This document shows, one piece after another, positions 1 through 5,720 of a stretch of 5,720 nucleotides of DNA (its first letter is position 1; every line of letters starts with the position of its first letter). The notes under the pieces are model-generated. The model saw nothing but the letters and a program-made list of their open reading frames with translations, ran no database searches and was not told the DNA's origin. Position numbers and translations under genes: made by a program. The DNA is from an uncultured Christensenella sp. (GTDB lineage: Bacteria; Bacillota; Clostridia; Christensenellales; CAG-917), in the NCBI GenBank assembly GCA_910577815.1, contig CAJTNO010000012.1, forward strand, positions 1 through 5,720, in the 5' to 3' direction.

Positions 1-105
1 GCCAATATTTGTCAATATTTTTCGCATAAATACGTACTTTTCCGCACTTTTTAAGACTTTAATCGTTGATTTTATCCGTTCTATTCCCTGCTTTTTCCTT
101 ATTCG

Positions 106-130
106 TTCATAGAACAGTATATTCTATGAA
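106..130. repeat. Perfect 9-bp inverted repeat, possible operator or hairpin
   Basis: TTCATAGAA (106-114) and its exact reverse complement TTCTATGAA (122-130) flank a seven-base spacer CAGTATA. The right part of the spacer plus the start of the second arm reads TATATT (118-123), a plausible -10 box, so a bound repressor could cover the promoter. There is no GC-rich stem followed by a T-run, so an intrinsic terminator is unlikely. The regulator, if any, is unknown. Confidence 0.5.
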
Positions 131-177
131 TAATTCGCAATTAAAACGCGGGTTATTCGGGGCTTGAAATACATAAA

Positions 178-183
178 AGAGGG
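178..183 (+). promoter_or_regulatory. Ribosome binding site for the TTG start
   Basis: AGAGGG lies seven bases before TTG 191. It is a purine-rich Shine-Dalgarno match at normal spacing and decides the start codon, because neither TTG 164 nor ATG 233 has a comparable site. Confidence 0.7.
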
Positions 184-190
184 TAGAGAG

Positions 191-259
191 TTGAAATCGG
201 TTAAAAGATACATTGTAGTTATCATAATATTGATGTCGAGCTTGATTTTGAGTTCGGCA
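191..259 (+). other. Signal peptide
   Basis: Residues 1-23 show the classical layout: a basic n-region (K2, K5, R6), a hydrophobic core rich in I, V and L from about residue 8 to 20, and a small-residue end S-S-A that fits signal peptidase I cleavage after A23. This predicts Sec export. No lipobox cysteine is present. If cleavage fails, the segment could act as an N-terminal membrane anchor. Confidence 0.8.
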
Positions 260-3200
260 ATTCCCGTAAACTACACAGGTAGCAATAACTTCTCAAATAT
301 CATAGATAGTGGTTTAAATCAGATTCAACCTCCTTCAAATGCTATCGATAATAATTTGACAGACAATTCAACGGCAGGACCTGCCGCGGATTCCGATTAT
401 GGCAAACTTAGAGACGGAAGCGCGTATTATTATACGGATGTAAATAAAATAACTGAATACCGCAATGGTACAATAGACTCTGATGTATCCTTCAATACGG
501 TCAGCGCAAGCGCGGAGCACGGCTCTGCAAATAATCCTTATGTGATAAGCACGGTCGCGCAATGGAATGCATTTGCTTCTGATACAGCTAATGCAACAAA
601 TGCTAACAAGATATTTGTATTAGGTGAGGATTTAGATTTTGAAGGAAAGACATTTGCGCCCGTTAATCAATTTAACGCTACTTTTTACGGACAGAATTTT
701 GCATTGAAAAACATTTCTTATCAAGGGAATGGGTCTACAAGTTGCGGAGTGTTTTCAAATACAGGCTCTACTGTGAAAATTGCAGATTTGGGAGTTTCTA
801 ATTTTAACATAACAAACGGCGGTGTATTAAACGGGTTAATTTGCGGTTATTCGGATGGCGGTTATTATTTAAACTGCCACACTCAGGGCAGTATAACTGC
901 CGCCAGTGGTACTAGCGCATTGACTTCTTCCGGTGGTTTGGTAGGTAAAATGGGGGGAGCAAGCACCATTACATTTTATCGTTGTTCATCATCTAATAGC
1001 CAAGATATAACAAATGTTAGAAATTCCAATGGAGAGGGCGGAGGCGGCATTTTAGGACTTTCGTATGGCAATAACGCAAAGTCTGTTTTTTATGATTGCT
1101 ATGCAAGGTCTTATTTAAGGTATGGAGGTACCGGAGATTATTGGCCCGGCGGAATAGCGGGGTTCAGTGAATTAGGTTCGGGCGACGTTACTATAGAAAA
1201 TTGTTTTGCTTACACAACCCAAACCGATGCACAACTTATTACAGGACCTACAGGACCTAACAACCCCGATTTCAGAGGAGCTTGCAGCTCCGGCTTTTTG
1301 GGAATTAGCGGAATAAGCTCCGGGGCTAAAATAAGCATTAAAAATGTTTATGGTTACGGAAGTGTAGAGCAGAATGGTGCATACATTACAATGCATCCTA
1401 TTTTAGCTTATACAAATAATAACGGTGCGATGCATATTCCTACCGGCAATTTGACTTTTGACAATATAAATTGGTTTGAGGACTGTTCCAAACCTGTTTC
1501 TTATCATTATACTGTTGATTTCATTAAAACAAAATTCCCCGATAATTCATATAAAGAGTATGACAGTACTTTATCTTATAACGGAAAAACGGCAGGCGAG
1601 GCATTTTGGGCGAAAGCAAAAGACGACAGTAATTTATCCGATAATATTTGGACAAATAAAAATATTATCAGTCAGGAATACGTTGAAGATGTAGATAAAG
1701 ACCAATATACCATATACAACTCGCCTGTGCGTAATCCTCTTATTATCCGTGTGTCTTACTATGATTTTAACGTAAACAACGGGGTAGAAAAGGAAACGTT
1801 GTTGTTTTCGGACAGAGGCGAGGACGGCGACGGTTGGATTAAGGTAGACGCGGGCGACCCGCTTATCGACCTTACAACAGAGTCGAGCTATACTATAAAG
1901 CCCAATCACATATTTAAGGGATGGACACCCGATAAGACGGGCGCGACCGAGCCTATCAAGACTGTTACGGGCTTGCTTGGCGACGTCAAACTATATGCGT
2001 GTTGGGATATAGCGCCGTCTGCGATAGACGTCAAAGCGTTTGCAAAGGACGGAATAGACAGCGCAGTTTATGCCGAGGGTGAGGTCACATTGCAGGGTAC
2101 TATAGGCGTTACGGGCGTAAGCGCTTCCAATCTTGCGGCTAGTTACAAATGGCATAAGAAGGGCAGCAGCTCTACCGTGAGTACAACTGCGGGCTATCGC
2201 ATACAAAACGTAAATGACAGCGGAACATATTTATACGAATATACAATATATGACCGCACCGAACCGCTATGGCGGCATTCGGGAAGCAGTCCCGAGGTTG
2301 CGGGAACGTTAAGCAAGGGTTCGCTTGAGGTAAAGGCATTCAGTCTTGACAAGGATACTCCCGCATATGTGGGCAAGGAGCTGGGACAGCTTAAGTTTAC
2401 CGTAGTAATGCAAAACGTCAAGGGCGAGTCTGTCGCGGGTACTGCAGATTGGCAATTCCCGATAGCAACGCTTGACAATTCGGGCTCTAATACTCATAAT
2501 ATCACGTTTACGCCTACATCTCAGGCGGATAAGGACAATTATGATAATTCCGTAAAATATCCCGTTCAGTTTGACGTGGATAATATAGTTCTGACCTTCG
2601 ATTTAAGTCAGATTGACAGGACGATAGTCGTCCCGCTTGTCTACAACAACAACTATAACTATACCTGGATAATAGACGAATTCAATAAGAGATTTGCTGA
2701 AAACTCCAAGACGGACGAGGCGTATAAGCTTGTTGCAAACCGCACTCCCTTCCTCGGAGCGCCCGACGCCGACGAAAGCGCGTTTAAGGAAATAAACGAT
2801 TTTAATACCTCTTACGAGAAGGTGCAGGCGTCGTTTGTCATTAAGGTGGATTTCAGAAAGACGGAATTTACCGTAACCTTTGTAAAGGACAACGGAGAAC
2901 CCGACGTAAAGGAAAAATATTTCTATAATAACTATATAATCAAGCCGGACGACCCCAAAAAGACGGATATCAACGGCGACGAGCTTGCGTTTATAGGGTG
3001 GTATTTCGATACGGTGGACGAAAACAATAAGCCCGTAAGTCGCGCCTGGTCGTTTAACGAGGATACTGTTACCAAAAACCTTACGCTGACGGCGCGTTAT
3101 CTGTCCGCGGATATGACCTTGGTTGAGCTGTTGGTCAAGCCAAACAAAACGCTTACCGCGACCAATCGTATACAGAAAGGAGATTTGACAATAACCGCAA

Positions 3201-5720
3201 AGCTACACGGAGAGGCGGAGGGTATTCCTATAGACCAGGACGTAGACCTCGCGTTTGACGCAAACGGACTTGTATACGAGTATCCTAATAATATTGCGCT
3301 GAGCGTAGCCAATCCGACCGTTACGGTTAAGTATACCTTCAAGGGAGTTACCAAAGAGGTGACCGTCACTTTGACGGTAGAGCCGAAGGAAATCAAGCTC
3401 GGAGAGGAAGTCAAGTTCGAAAGCGCGTCCTTCCCCAAGGACGGCAAGCCGCATAAGCTTACCGAAATCGACGAGGTTCTGCTTCCCGTCGAGGTCGCAA
3501 GCGTAAACTATATTTATCGCGACAGCAACGGCATTGTTATCGACGATTTAAATACCATTACCGAAGTGGGCGTTTATCAGGTGCAGGCGGTGTTCAATAT
3601 GACGTCGTCCGACTATATGATTAAGCCGCTTTCCGCTACGCTTACTATTACTCGTGCGGCTACTGTCGTAAAAGTCGAGTGGGATAAGAATACGTTTGTT
3701 TTCAACGGCTTGGTACAGCATCCGACCGCCAAGATTGTGCGCGAGGACGGCAGCGAGGTAAACGTCGAGTTTGAATACACCGGAGACATCGAGGCTCTCG
3801 AATACGGCAGCTACCTTATAGGCGTAAAGCTTAAGAGTACGCTTTATCAGCTCGAGGATTCCAAATCATATGCGTTTACCATTGAAAAGGCGGTATTTAC
3901 ATTGCCTACGCAAAGTAAGCCCGCAACCTATAACGGAGAGCCGATTTTCCTTAAGGATTTGCTGGATATTTTCGACGAGAACCTTATGATAATCGAGGGC
4001 GACGCGTCGGGAATAAACGCAACCTCTTACTCCGCTTTGCTGAGGCTTAAATTCCCCGAAAGCAGCGAATGGCAGGGCAATCCCTCAAGCACGGTCACAG
4101 TAAACTGGAAGATAGACCGCGCGCATCTCAGTGCAATCTGGAACGGTACGGAATTCATCTACAAAGCGGGAGAAACTTACAGCCCTCAGCTTCGCGGCTT
4201 AAGCGGACTTGCCGCTAAGGATAAGGATTTAGTAAATTATATCAACGACTTCACTTATACGGGAGATGTCGAGGTTTCCGAGTCGGGCGCGTATCTCATA
4301 AGCGTTGCGCTTAACTACGTATCCGATTGGGCTAACAACTATATTCTCGACGGCAATATTGATTTGTACTATGCCGTAGTACCTCGTCCGGGAATGACTG
4401 TTATTTCTATTGAGTGGTCCGTGCCTGAAGGCGGCTTGATATTTGACGGCTCTGTCAAAAAACCGACCTATGTAATCCTCGATAGCGACGGCAACGAGGT
4501 TACGGGCGTAAAGCTTGTGATAGGCGGCGATTACGATTCCGCTATATGGGCGGGCGATTATTCGCTTACGGCCTCCATCGACGGAAATTCAAATTACTTC
4601 ATTCGTAAAGGCTCTAAGTTTGATTATTCCATTCTAAAGAACGACAAGGGCGAGGGCGAAAATCCCAACAAGGACGGCAACGGCAATCTGGATGGCGGCA
4701 ACGACATCTTAGCCCAAATACAGGAGTTCTTTAAAAAGCTGATAGAATCGAATTTCCCGCTATGGCAGGTAGCCACTTCGGGAGTAGCGTTACTGTTGAC
4801 TTTAATCTTTATGATAAAGGCAATACAGTACGGCAATCGCAAGAAGAAGGCAAAGGGTGAGATTAAAAGGTATAACGCTAAGACTTATGCGGCGTTGCTT
4901 CCTATATTCTCCACTCAAACCGTATGGCTCAACCTGTCCAATATGATATGGAGCATAATAGCGTTCTCGCTTTGCGGATTTATGTTGCTTATGTTCCTGA
5001 TAATGGTCATAAACCGTAAGGGCTGGAAGAAAGCCGAGGTCGCAAAACAAACTGCTATAGATGAGAGCGAGCAGCGCAGATTCGAGGCTGAAAGACAAGA
5101 GCGCAGAGAATTCCAAGAGAGAGTAGGTCAGGGTGGCGACAGCAGTGCATTGATTGCGGACTTGCGCCGCGAATTGCAATCAATCACACAAAGCAATAAG
5201 GAAGGCGGCTCGGCAATGGATAGCAATTCATTTGAGCAGCGTTTGCTCGAGATGGAAGAACGTCACCGTCAGGAGATGGCTCGCCGCGACGAGGAGCAGG
5301 CAAAACGCGATGAGGCGATGAAGATAATGCTTGCCAATATGATGGGCAGACAGCAAGCCGACGGCGGAATGGGCTTTGCGGCAATGGACGATACCGACCT
5401 GCTTGTGCAAAAGGTAATAGCAGGATTGCTTCCCGCCGTACAGCAGATGTTACCCGAGGCGCCCGCATATCTTGCGGCTCCGAGCGAGCAGAACGACGAG
5501 CTTATAGCGCTTGTGGAACAGCAGAATGAAGAAATGCGCAATATGGCGGCGCAGATGTCAGATTTACAGGAACAGCTTGCGTATATGTCGCAGGAGCGTT
5601 GTGATGCGGTGTTGTTGCCCGAAACGGCTGTTGCGGCAGACCAAAGCGAGGAGATTAAAAATCTTAACGCTAAAATGGAGCTGATGCAGCAGAAGATGGA
5701 TATGATGTCCGCGATGTCCG
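191..5720 (+). CDS. Giant multidomain surface protein with beta-helix tip, InlB/MBG/Ig-like stalk, membrane anchor and coiled-coil tail (3' partial)
   Basis: One uninterrupted frame of 1843 complete codons runs to the window edge without a stop, so the protein is longer than what is seen. I do not recognise a named gene. The start is TTG at 191: it has AGAGGG seven bases upstream and gives a basic N-terminus (K2, K5, R6) before a hydrophobic core, as in a signal peptide. The in-frame ATG at 233 would cut that core in half, and the in-frame TTG at 164 has no properly spaced ribosome binding site. The frame is closed upstream by TAA at 131. Extracellular modules resemble GLUG, InlB B-repeat (Flg_new), MBG and Ig-like families, which are known from bacterial adhesins and other surface proteins. 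No catalytic motif was seen. Adhesion or cell-surface scaffolding is an inference. The unusual part is the long coiled-coil tail after the membrane region, where many surface proteins end in a short sorting signal. Confidence 0.95.
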   Translation, partial: MKSVKRYIVVIIILMSSLILSSAIPVNYTGSNNFSNIIDSGLNQIQPPSNAIDNNLTDNSTAGPAADSDYGKLRDGSAYYYTDVNKITEYRNGTIDSDVSFNTVSASAEHGSANNPYVISTVAQWNAFASDTANATNANKIFVLGEDLDFEGKTFAPVNQFNATFYGQNFALKNISYQGNGSTSCGVFSNTGSTVKIADLGVSNFNITNGGVLNGLICGYSDGGYYLNCHTQGSITAASGTSALTSSGGLVGKMGGASTITFYRCSSSNSQDITNVRNSNGEGGGGILGLSYGNNAKSVFYDCYARSYLRYGGTGDYWPGGIAGFSELGSGDVTIENCFAYTTQTDAQLITGPTGPNNPDFRGACSSGFLGISGISSGAKISIKNVYGYGSVEQNGAYITMHPILAYTNNNGAMHIPTGNLTFDNINWFEDCSKPVSYHYTVDFIKTKFPDNSYKEYDSTLSYNGKTAGEAFWAKAKDDSNLSDNIWTNKNIISQEYVEDVDKDQYTIYNSPVRNPLIIRVSYYDFNVNNGVEKETLLFSDRGEDGDGWIKVDAGDPLIDLTTESSYTIKPNHIFKGWTPDKTGATEPIKTVTGLLGDVKLYACWDIAPSAIDVKAFAKDGIDSAVYAEGEVTLQGTIGVTGVSASNLAASYKWHKKGSSSTVSTTAGYRIQNVNDSGTYLYEYTIYDRTEPLWRHSGSSPEVAGTLSKGSLEVKAFSLDKDTPAYVGKELGQLKFTVVMQNVKGESVAGTADWQFPIATLDNSGSNTHNITFTPTSQADKDNYDNSVKYPVQFDVDNIVLTFDLSQIDRTIVVPLVYNNNYNYTWIIDEFNKRFAENSKTDEAYKLVANRTPFLGAPDADESAFKEINDFNTSYEKVQASFVIKVDFRKTEFTVTFVKDNGEPDVKEKYFYNNYIIKPDDPKKTDINGDELAFIGWYFDTVDENNKPVSRAWSFNEDTVTKNLTLTARYLSADMTLVELLVKPNKTLTATNRIQKGDLTITAKLHGEAEGIPIDQDVDLAFDANGLVYEYPNNIALSVANPTVTVKYTFKGVTKEVTVTLTVEPKEIKLGEEVKFESASFPKDGKPHKLTEIDEVLLPVEVASVNYIYRDSNGIVIDDLNTITEVGVYQVQAVFNMTSSDYMIKPLSATLTITRAATVVKVEWDKNTFVFNGLVQHPTAKIVREDGSEVNVEFEYTGDIEALEYGSYLIGVKLKSTLYQLEDSKSYAFTIEKAVFTLPTQSKPATYNGEPIFLKDLLDIFDENLMIIEGDASGINATSYSALLRLKFPESSEWQGNPSSTVTVNWKIDRAHLSAIWNGTEFIYKAGETYSPQLRGLSGLAAKDKDLVNYINDFTYTGDVEVSESGAYLISVALNYVSDWANNYILDGNIDLYYAVVPRPGMTVISIEWSVPEGGLIFDGSVKKPTYVILDSDGNEVTGVKLVIGGDYDSAIWAGDYSLTASIDGNSNYFIRKGSKFDYSILKNDKGEGENPNKDGNGNLDGGNDILAQIQEFFKKLIESNFPLWQVATSGVALLLTLIFMIKAIQYGNRKKKAKGEIKRYNAKTYAALLPIFSTQTVWLNLSNMIWSIIAFSLCGFMLLMFLIMVINRKGWKKAEVAKQTAIDESEQRRFEAERQERREFQERVGQGGDSSALIADLRRELQSITQSNKEGGSAMDSNSFEQRLLEMEERHRQEMARRDEEQAKRDEAMKIMLANMMGRQQADGGMGFAAMDDTDLLVQKVIAGLLPAVQQMLPEAPAYLAAPSEQNDELIALVEQQNEEMRNMAAQMSDLQEQLAYMSQERCDAVLLPETAVAADQSEEIKNLNAKMELMQQKMDMMSAMS
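260..517 (+). other. Low-complexity N-terminal spacer of the mature protein
   Basis: Residues 24-109 are rich in Asn, Ser, Thr, Asp and Ala, with no cysteine and no recognisable fold. The segment probably works as a flexible lead between the cleavage site and the beta-helix domain. No family is assigned. Confidence 0.5.
518..1495 (+). other. GLUG-like right-handed beta-helix domain
   Basis: Residues 110-435. It opens with the usual entry pattern of such domains: NPYVIST (about 114-120), a nearby W125, the EDLDFEG motif (146-152), FYGQNFALKNI (165-175) and GVF (186-188). At least five glycine turns follow: GLICG (215-219), GGLVGK (248-253), GGILG (285-289), GGIAGF (320-325) and SGFLG (367-371). 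Alternating with them are strand ends of the form Asn/Arg/Asp-Cys: C229, C265, C303 and C338. This is the GLUG-type repeat pattern with a period near 36 residues. Proteins with this fold occur among secreted bacterial adhesins and proteases. No protease residues were identified, so a binding role is the likelier inference. Confidence 0.75.
1496..1741 (+). other. Cap region after the beta-helix
   Basis: Residues 436-517 follow the last helical turn. The stretch around GEAFWAKAKDD and DNIWTNKN, ending in SPVRNPLIIRV, resembles the short W-containing segment that often closes GLUG-type regions. It is still AT-rich in codon use like the domain before it. No separate family is recognised. Confidence 0.4.
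1742..2008 (+). other. InlB B-repeat / Flg_new-like domain 1
   Basis: Residues 518-606. The diagnostic elements are the strand around RVSYYDF, the FKGWTPDKTG motif containing W578, and the closing strand VKLYACWD (about 599-606, with C604 and W605). These match the Listeria-Bacteroides repeat family, small ubiquitin-like beta folds that act as spacers in surface proteins. The insertion before the GW motif (a DRGEDGDGW stretch) makes it longer than the common form. Codon use changes at about this domain. Confidence 0.7.
2024..2308 (+). other. Ig-like domain with W and DSGTY hallmarks
   Basis: Residues 612-706. A core tryptophan in YKWHKKG (W654) is followed 22 residues later by D676-S-G-T-Y680, the strand F pattern seen in I-set/V-set type immunoglobulin folds. 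No disulfide cysteines are present, which is common in bacterial members. It probably serves as a rigid spacer or a binding module. Confidence 0.55.
2321..2587 (+). other. MBG-like beta domain
   Basis: Residues 711-799. The pattern of an alternating-strand start (SLEVKAF), a W in GTADWQF, and a closing NITFTPTSQADKDNYDNSV stretch resembles domains in which a phrase of the type FTP...NY precedes the last strand, as in MBG and related bacterial surface repeats. The similarity is by eye only. Confidence 0.45.
2588..2863 (+). other. Unrecognised segment between surface repeats
   Basis: Residues 800-891. It begins with strand-like LTFDLSQ and IVVPLVY, contains an Asn/Tyr-rich run (YNNNYNYTW), then a probably helical charged part (IIDEFNKRFAEN), and ends with alternating-strand VQASFVIKVDF. 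The mixed alpha/beta composition differs from the all-beta neighbours. No family is assigned. Confidence 0.4.
2864..3103 (+). other. InlB B-repeat / Flg_new-like domain 2
   Basis: Residues 892-971. It starts with FTVTFVKDNGEPD, carries the central FIGWYFD motif (W937), and ends with the strand NLTLTARYL. This is the standard order for the family. It is clearly diverged from the first copy, so it is not a recent duplication. Confidence 0.7.
3104..3385 (+). other. Bacterial Ig-like domain
   Basis: Residues 972-1065. The segment is predicted all-beta and closes with the strand pair YTFKGVTKEVTVTLTVEP (from Y1048), a typical ending for bacterial Ig-like domains in surface proteins. The exact subfamily cannot be named from the sequence alone. 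Confidence 0.5.
3386..4636 (+). repeat. Array of five degenerate MBG-like stalk repeats
   Basis: Residues 1066-1482, in approximate units 1066-1156, 1157-1234, 1235-1311, 1312-1399 and 1400-1482. Each unit has an early Y/F-[ND]-G type turn: KDGKP near 1084, FNG at 1171, YNG at 1247, a diverged IYKAG near 1324, and FDG at 1418. Most end with a strand such as LTITRA, FTIEKA or WKIDRA. Units 2 and 4 share the strongest match, YTGD (1196-1199 and 1356-1359) followed by G[SA]YLI. Such arrays form extended stalks in bacterial surface proteins. Unit borders are my estimate. Confidence 0.65.
4637..4705 (+). other. Gly/Asn/Asp/Lys-rich juxtamembrane linker
   Basis: Residues 1483-1505 consist mainly of Gly, Asn, Asp, Lys and Glu, with no hydrophobic core. 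A flexible hydrophilic linker just before a membrane segment suits passage through or next to the cell wall. No LPXTG-like motif is present. Confidence 0.65.
4706..5011 (+). other. Membrane anchor region with two strong and one weak hydrophobic segment
   Basis: An amphipathic stretch (residues 1506-1520, QIQEFFKKLIES) leads to a clear transmembrane helix at about 1524-1545. A basic loop follows (K1551-K1553 and neighbours), then a weaker hydrophobic stretch (1566-1583, containing STQT) and a strong helix at 1585-1607 ending at N1608-R1609-K1610. Both strong helices are followed by basic residues. If the weak stretch also crosses, giving three passes, both basic patches and the tail fall inside the cell, in line with the positive-inside rule. 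With two passes the tail would be outside. Confidence 0.75.
5033..5720 (+). other. Met/Gln/Glu-rich coiled-coil tail, cut by window edge
   Basis: From residue 1615 the sequence is strongly helical and charged. Likely coiled-coil blocks are 1615-1647 (E/R/Q-rich, RRFEAERQERREF), 1680-1718 (LLEMEERHRQEMARRDEEQ), 1766-1803 (ELIALVEQQNEEMRNM) and from about 1820 to the edge. Gly- or Pro-containing breaks separate them, including GLLPAVQQMLPEAP near 1745-1758. Twenty methionines occur between 1676 and 1842. The tail probably oligomerises or binds a partner, inside the cell under the three-pass model. The function is unknown. Confidence 0.7.

Larger units (their letters stand above)
1..190. promoter_or_regulatory. 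AT-rich 5' flank with probable promoter region
   Basis: No convincing gene is visible here. Frame 1 is open only to TAA at 52 and frame 2 only to TAG at about 110, so a short 3' end of an upstream gene cannot be excluded but has no recognisable content. The stretch carries T-tracts about ten bases apart, an inverted repeat at 106-130 and a Shine-Dalgarno at 178-183. A -10-like TATATT lies at 118-123, but the matching -35 position (about 95-100, TTCCTT) is weak. The promoter position is therefore tentative. Confidence 0.45.

Noticed and set aside
106..130. Intrinsic terminator of an upstream gene
   Set aside because: The stem is AT-rich and no T-run follows the second arm.
126..167. Possible 13-codon leader peptide (ATG 126 to TGA 165)
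   Set aside because: Its start lies inside the inverted repeat without a ribosome binding site, and no attenuator structure follows.
164..170. In-frame TTG 164 as alternative start, in a TTGAAAT repeat matching 191-197
   Set aside because: The purines before it (GGGG at 159-162) are only one base away, too close for initiation, and it would put extra charged residues before the signal peptide.
1476..1694. 72-codon + strand frame in another phase
   Set aside because: It overlaps the beta-helix cap of the main frame and has no Shine-Dalgarno; it is a shadow frame.
3097..3447. 116-codon open frame on the - strand
   Set aside because: It is antisense to the Ig-like domain of the main gene; its Ser/Val-rich translation is what reversed codons of this type produce.
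4637..4759. LPXTG-type sortase signal near the membrane segment
   Set aside because: No LPXTG-like motif precedes the helix and the protein continues far beyond it.
4802..5179. 125-codon open frame on the - strand
   Set aside because: It lies wholly antisense to the membrane and coiled-coil part of the long + frame, which has a clear protein signature. It has no plausible ribosome binding context or family features that I can see.

Overview
The window is almost entirely one gene. After 190 bases of AT-rich, apparently non-coding DNA, a single + strand reading frame opens at a TTG codon (191) and stays open for at least 1843 codons to the right edge. No in-frame stop is present, so the C-terminus lies outside the window. 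No second protein gene, RNA gene, mobile element or CRISPR array can be supported. Smaller frames on either strand are shadows of this gene.

The product reads as a very large, secreted and membrane-anchored surface protein. In order it has: a signal peptide (residues 1-23); a glycine-rich GLUG-like right-handed beta-helix (about 110-435) with a C-terminal cap (436-517); an InlB/Listeria-Bacteroides type repeat (518-606); an Ig-like domain with a W...DSGTY signature (612-706); a beta domain resembling MBG domains (about 711-799); an unrecognised segment (800-891); a second InlB-type repeat (892-971); a bacterial Ig-like domain (972-1065); five degenerate MBG-like units (1066-1482); a Gly/Asn/Asp/Lys linker (1483-1505); a membrane-embedded region (about 1506-1607); and a long Met-, Gln- and Glu-rich coiled-coil tail (1615 to the edge). 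The likely layout is a long extracellular stalk with a beta-helical tip, joined through the membrane to an intracellular coiled-coil scaffold. This is inferred from sequence patterns only.

The organism is probably a bacterium of the Firmicutes/Clostridia type. Pointers are a purine-rich Shine-Dalgarno before a TTG start, an AT-rich 5' flank with a moderate-GC gene body, and a mix of GLUG, InlB-type and MBG/Ig-like modules common in large surface proteins of gut Clostridia. No LPXTG sorting signal is visible; anchoring appears to be by transmembrane helices. The assignment is tentative.

Regulatory DNA is limited to the first 190 bases. It holds helically spaced T-tracts, a perfect 9-bp inverted repeat with a -10-like TATATT in its loop, and a ribosome binding site. 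Lysine codon use shifts sharply near 1700-1790, at the boundary between the beta-helix part and the first InlB-type repeat, which suggests a mosaic gene.
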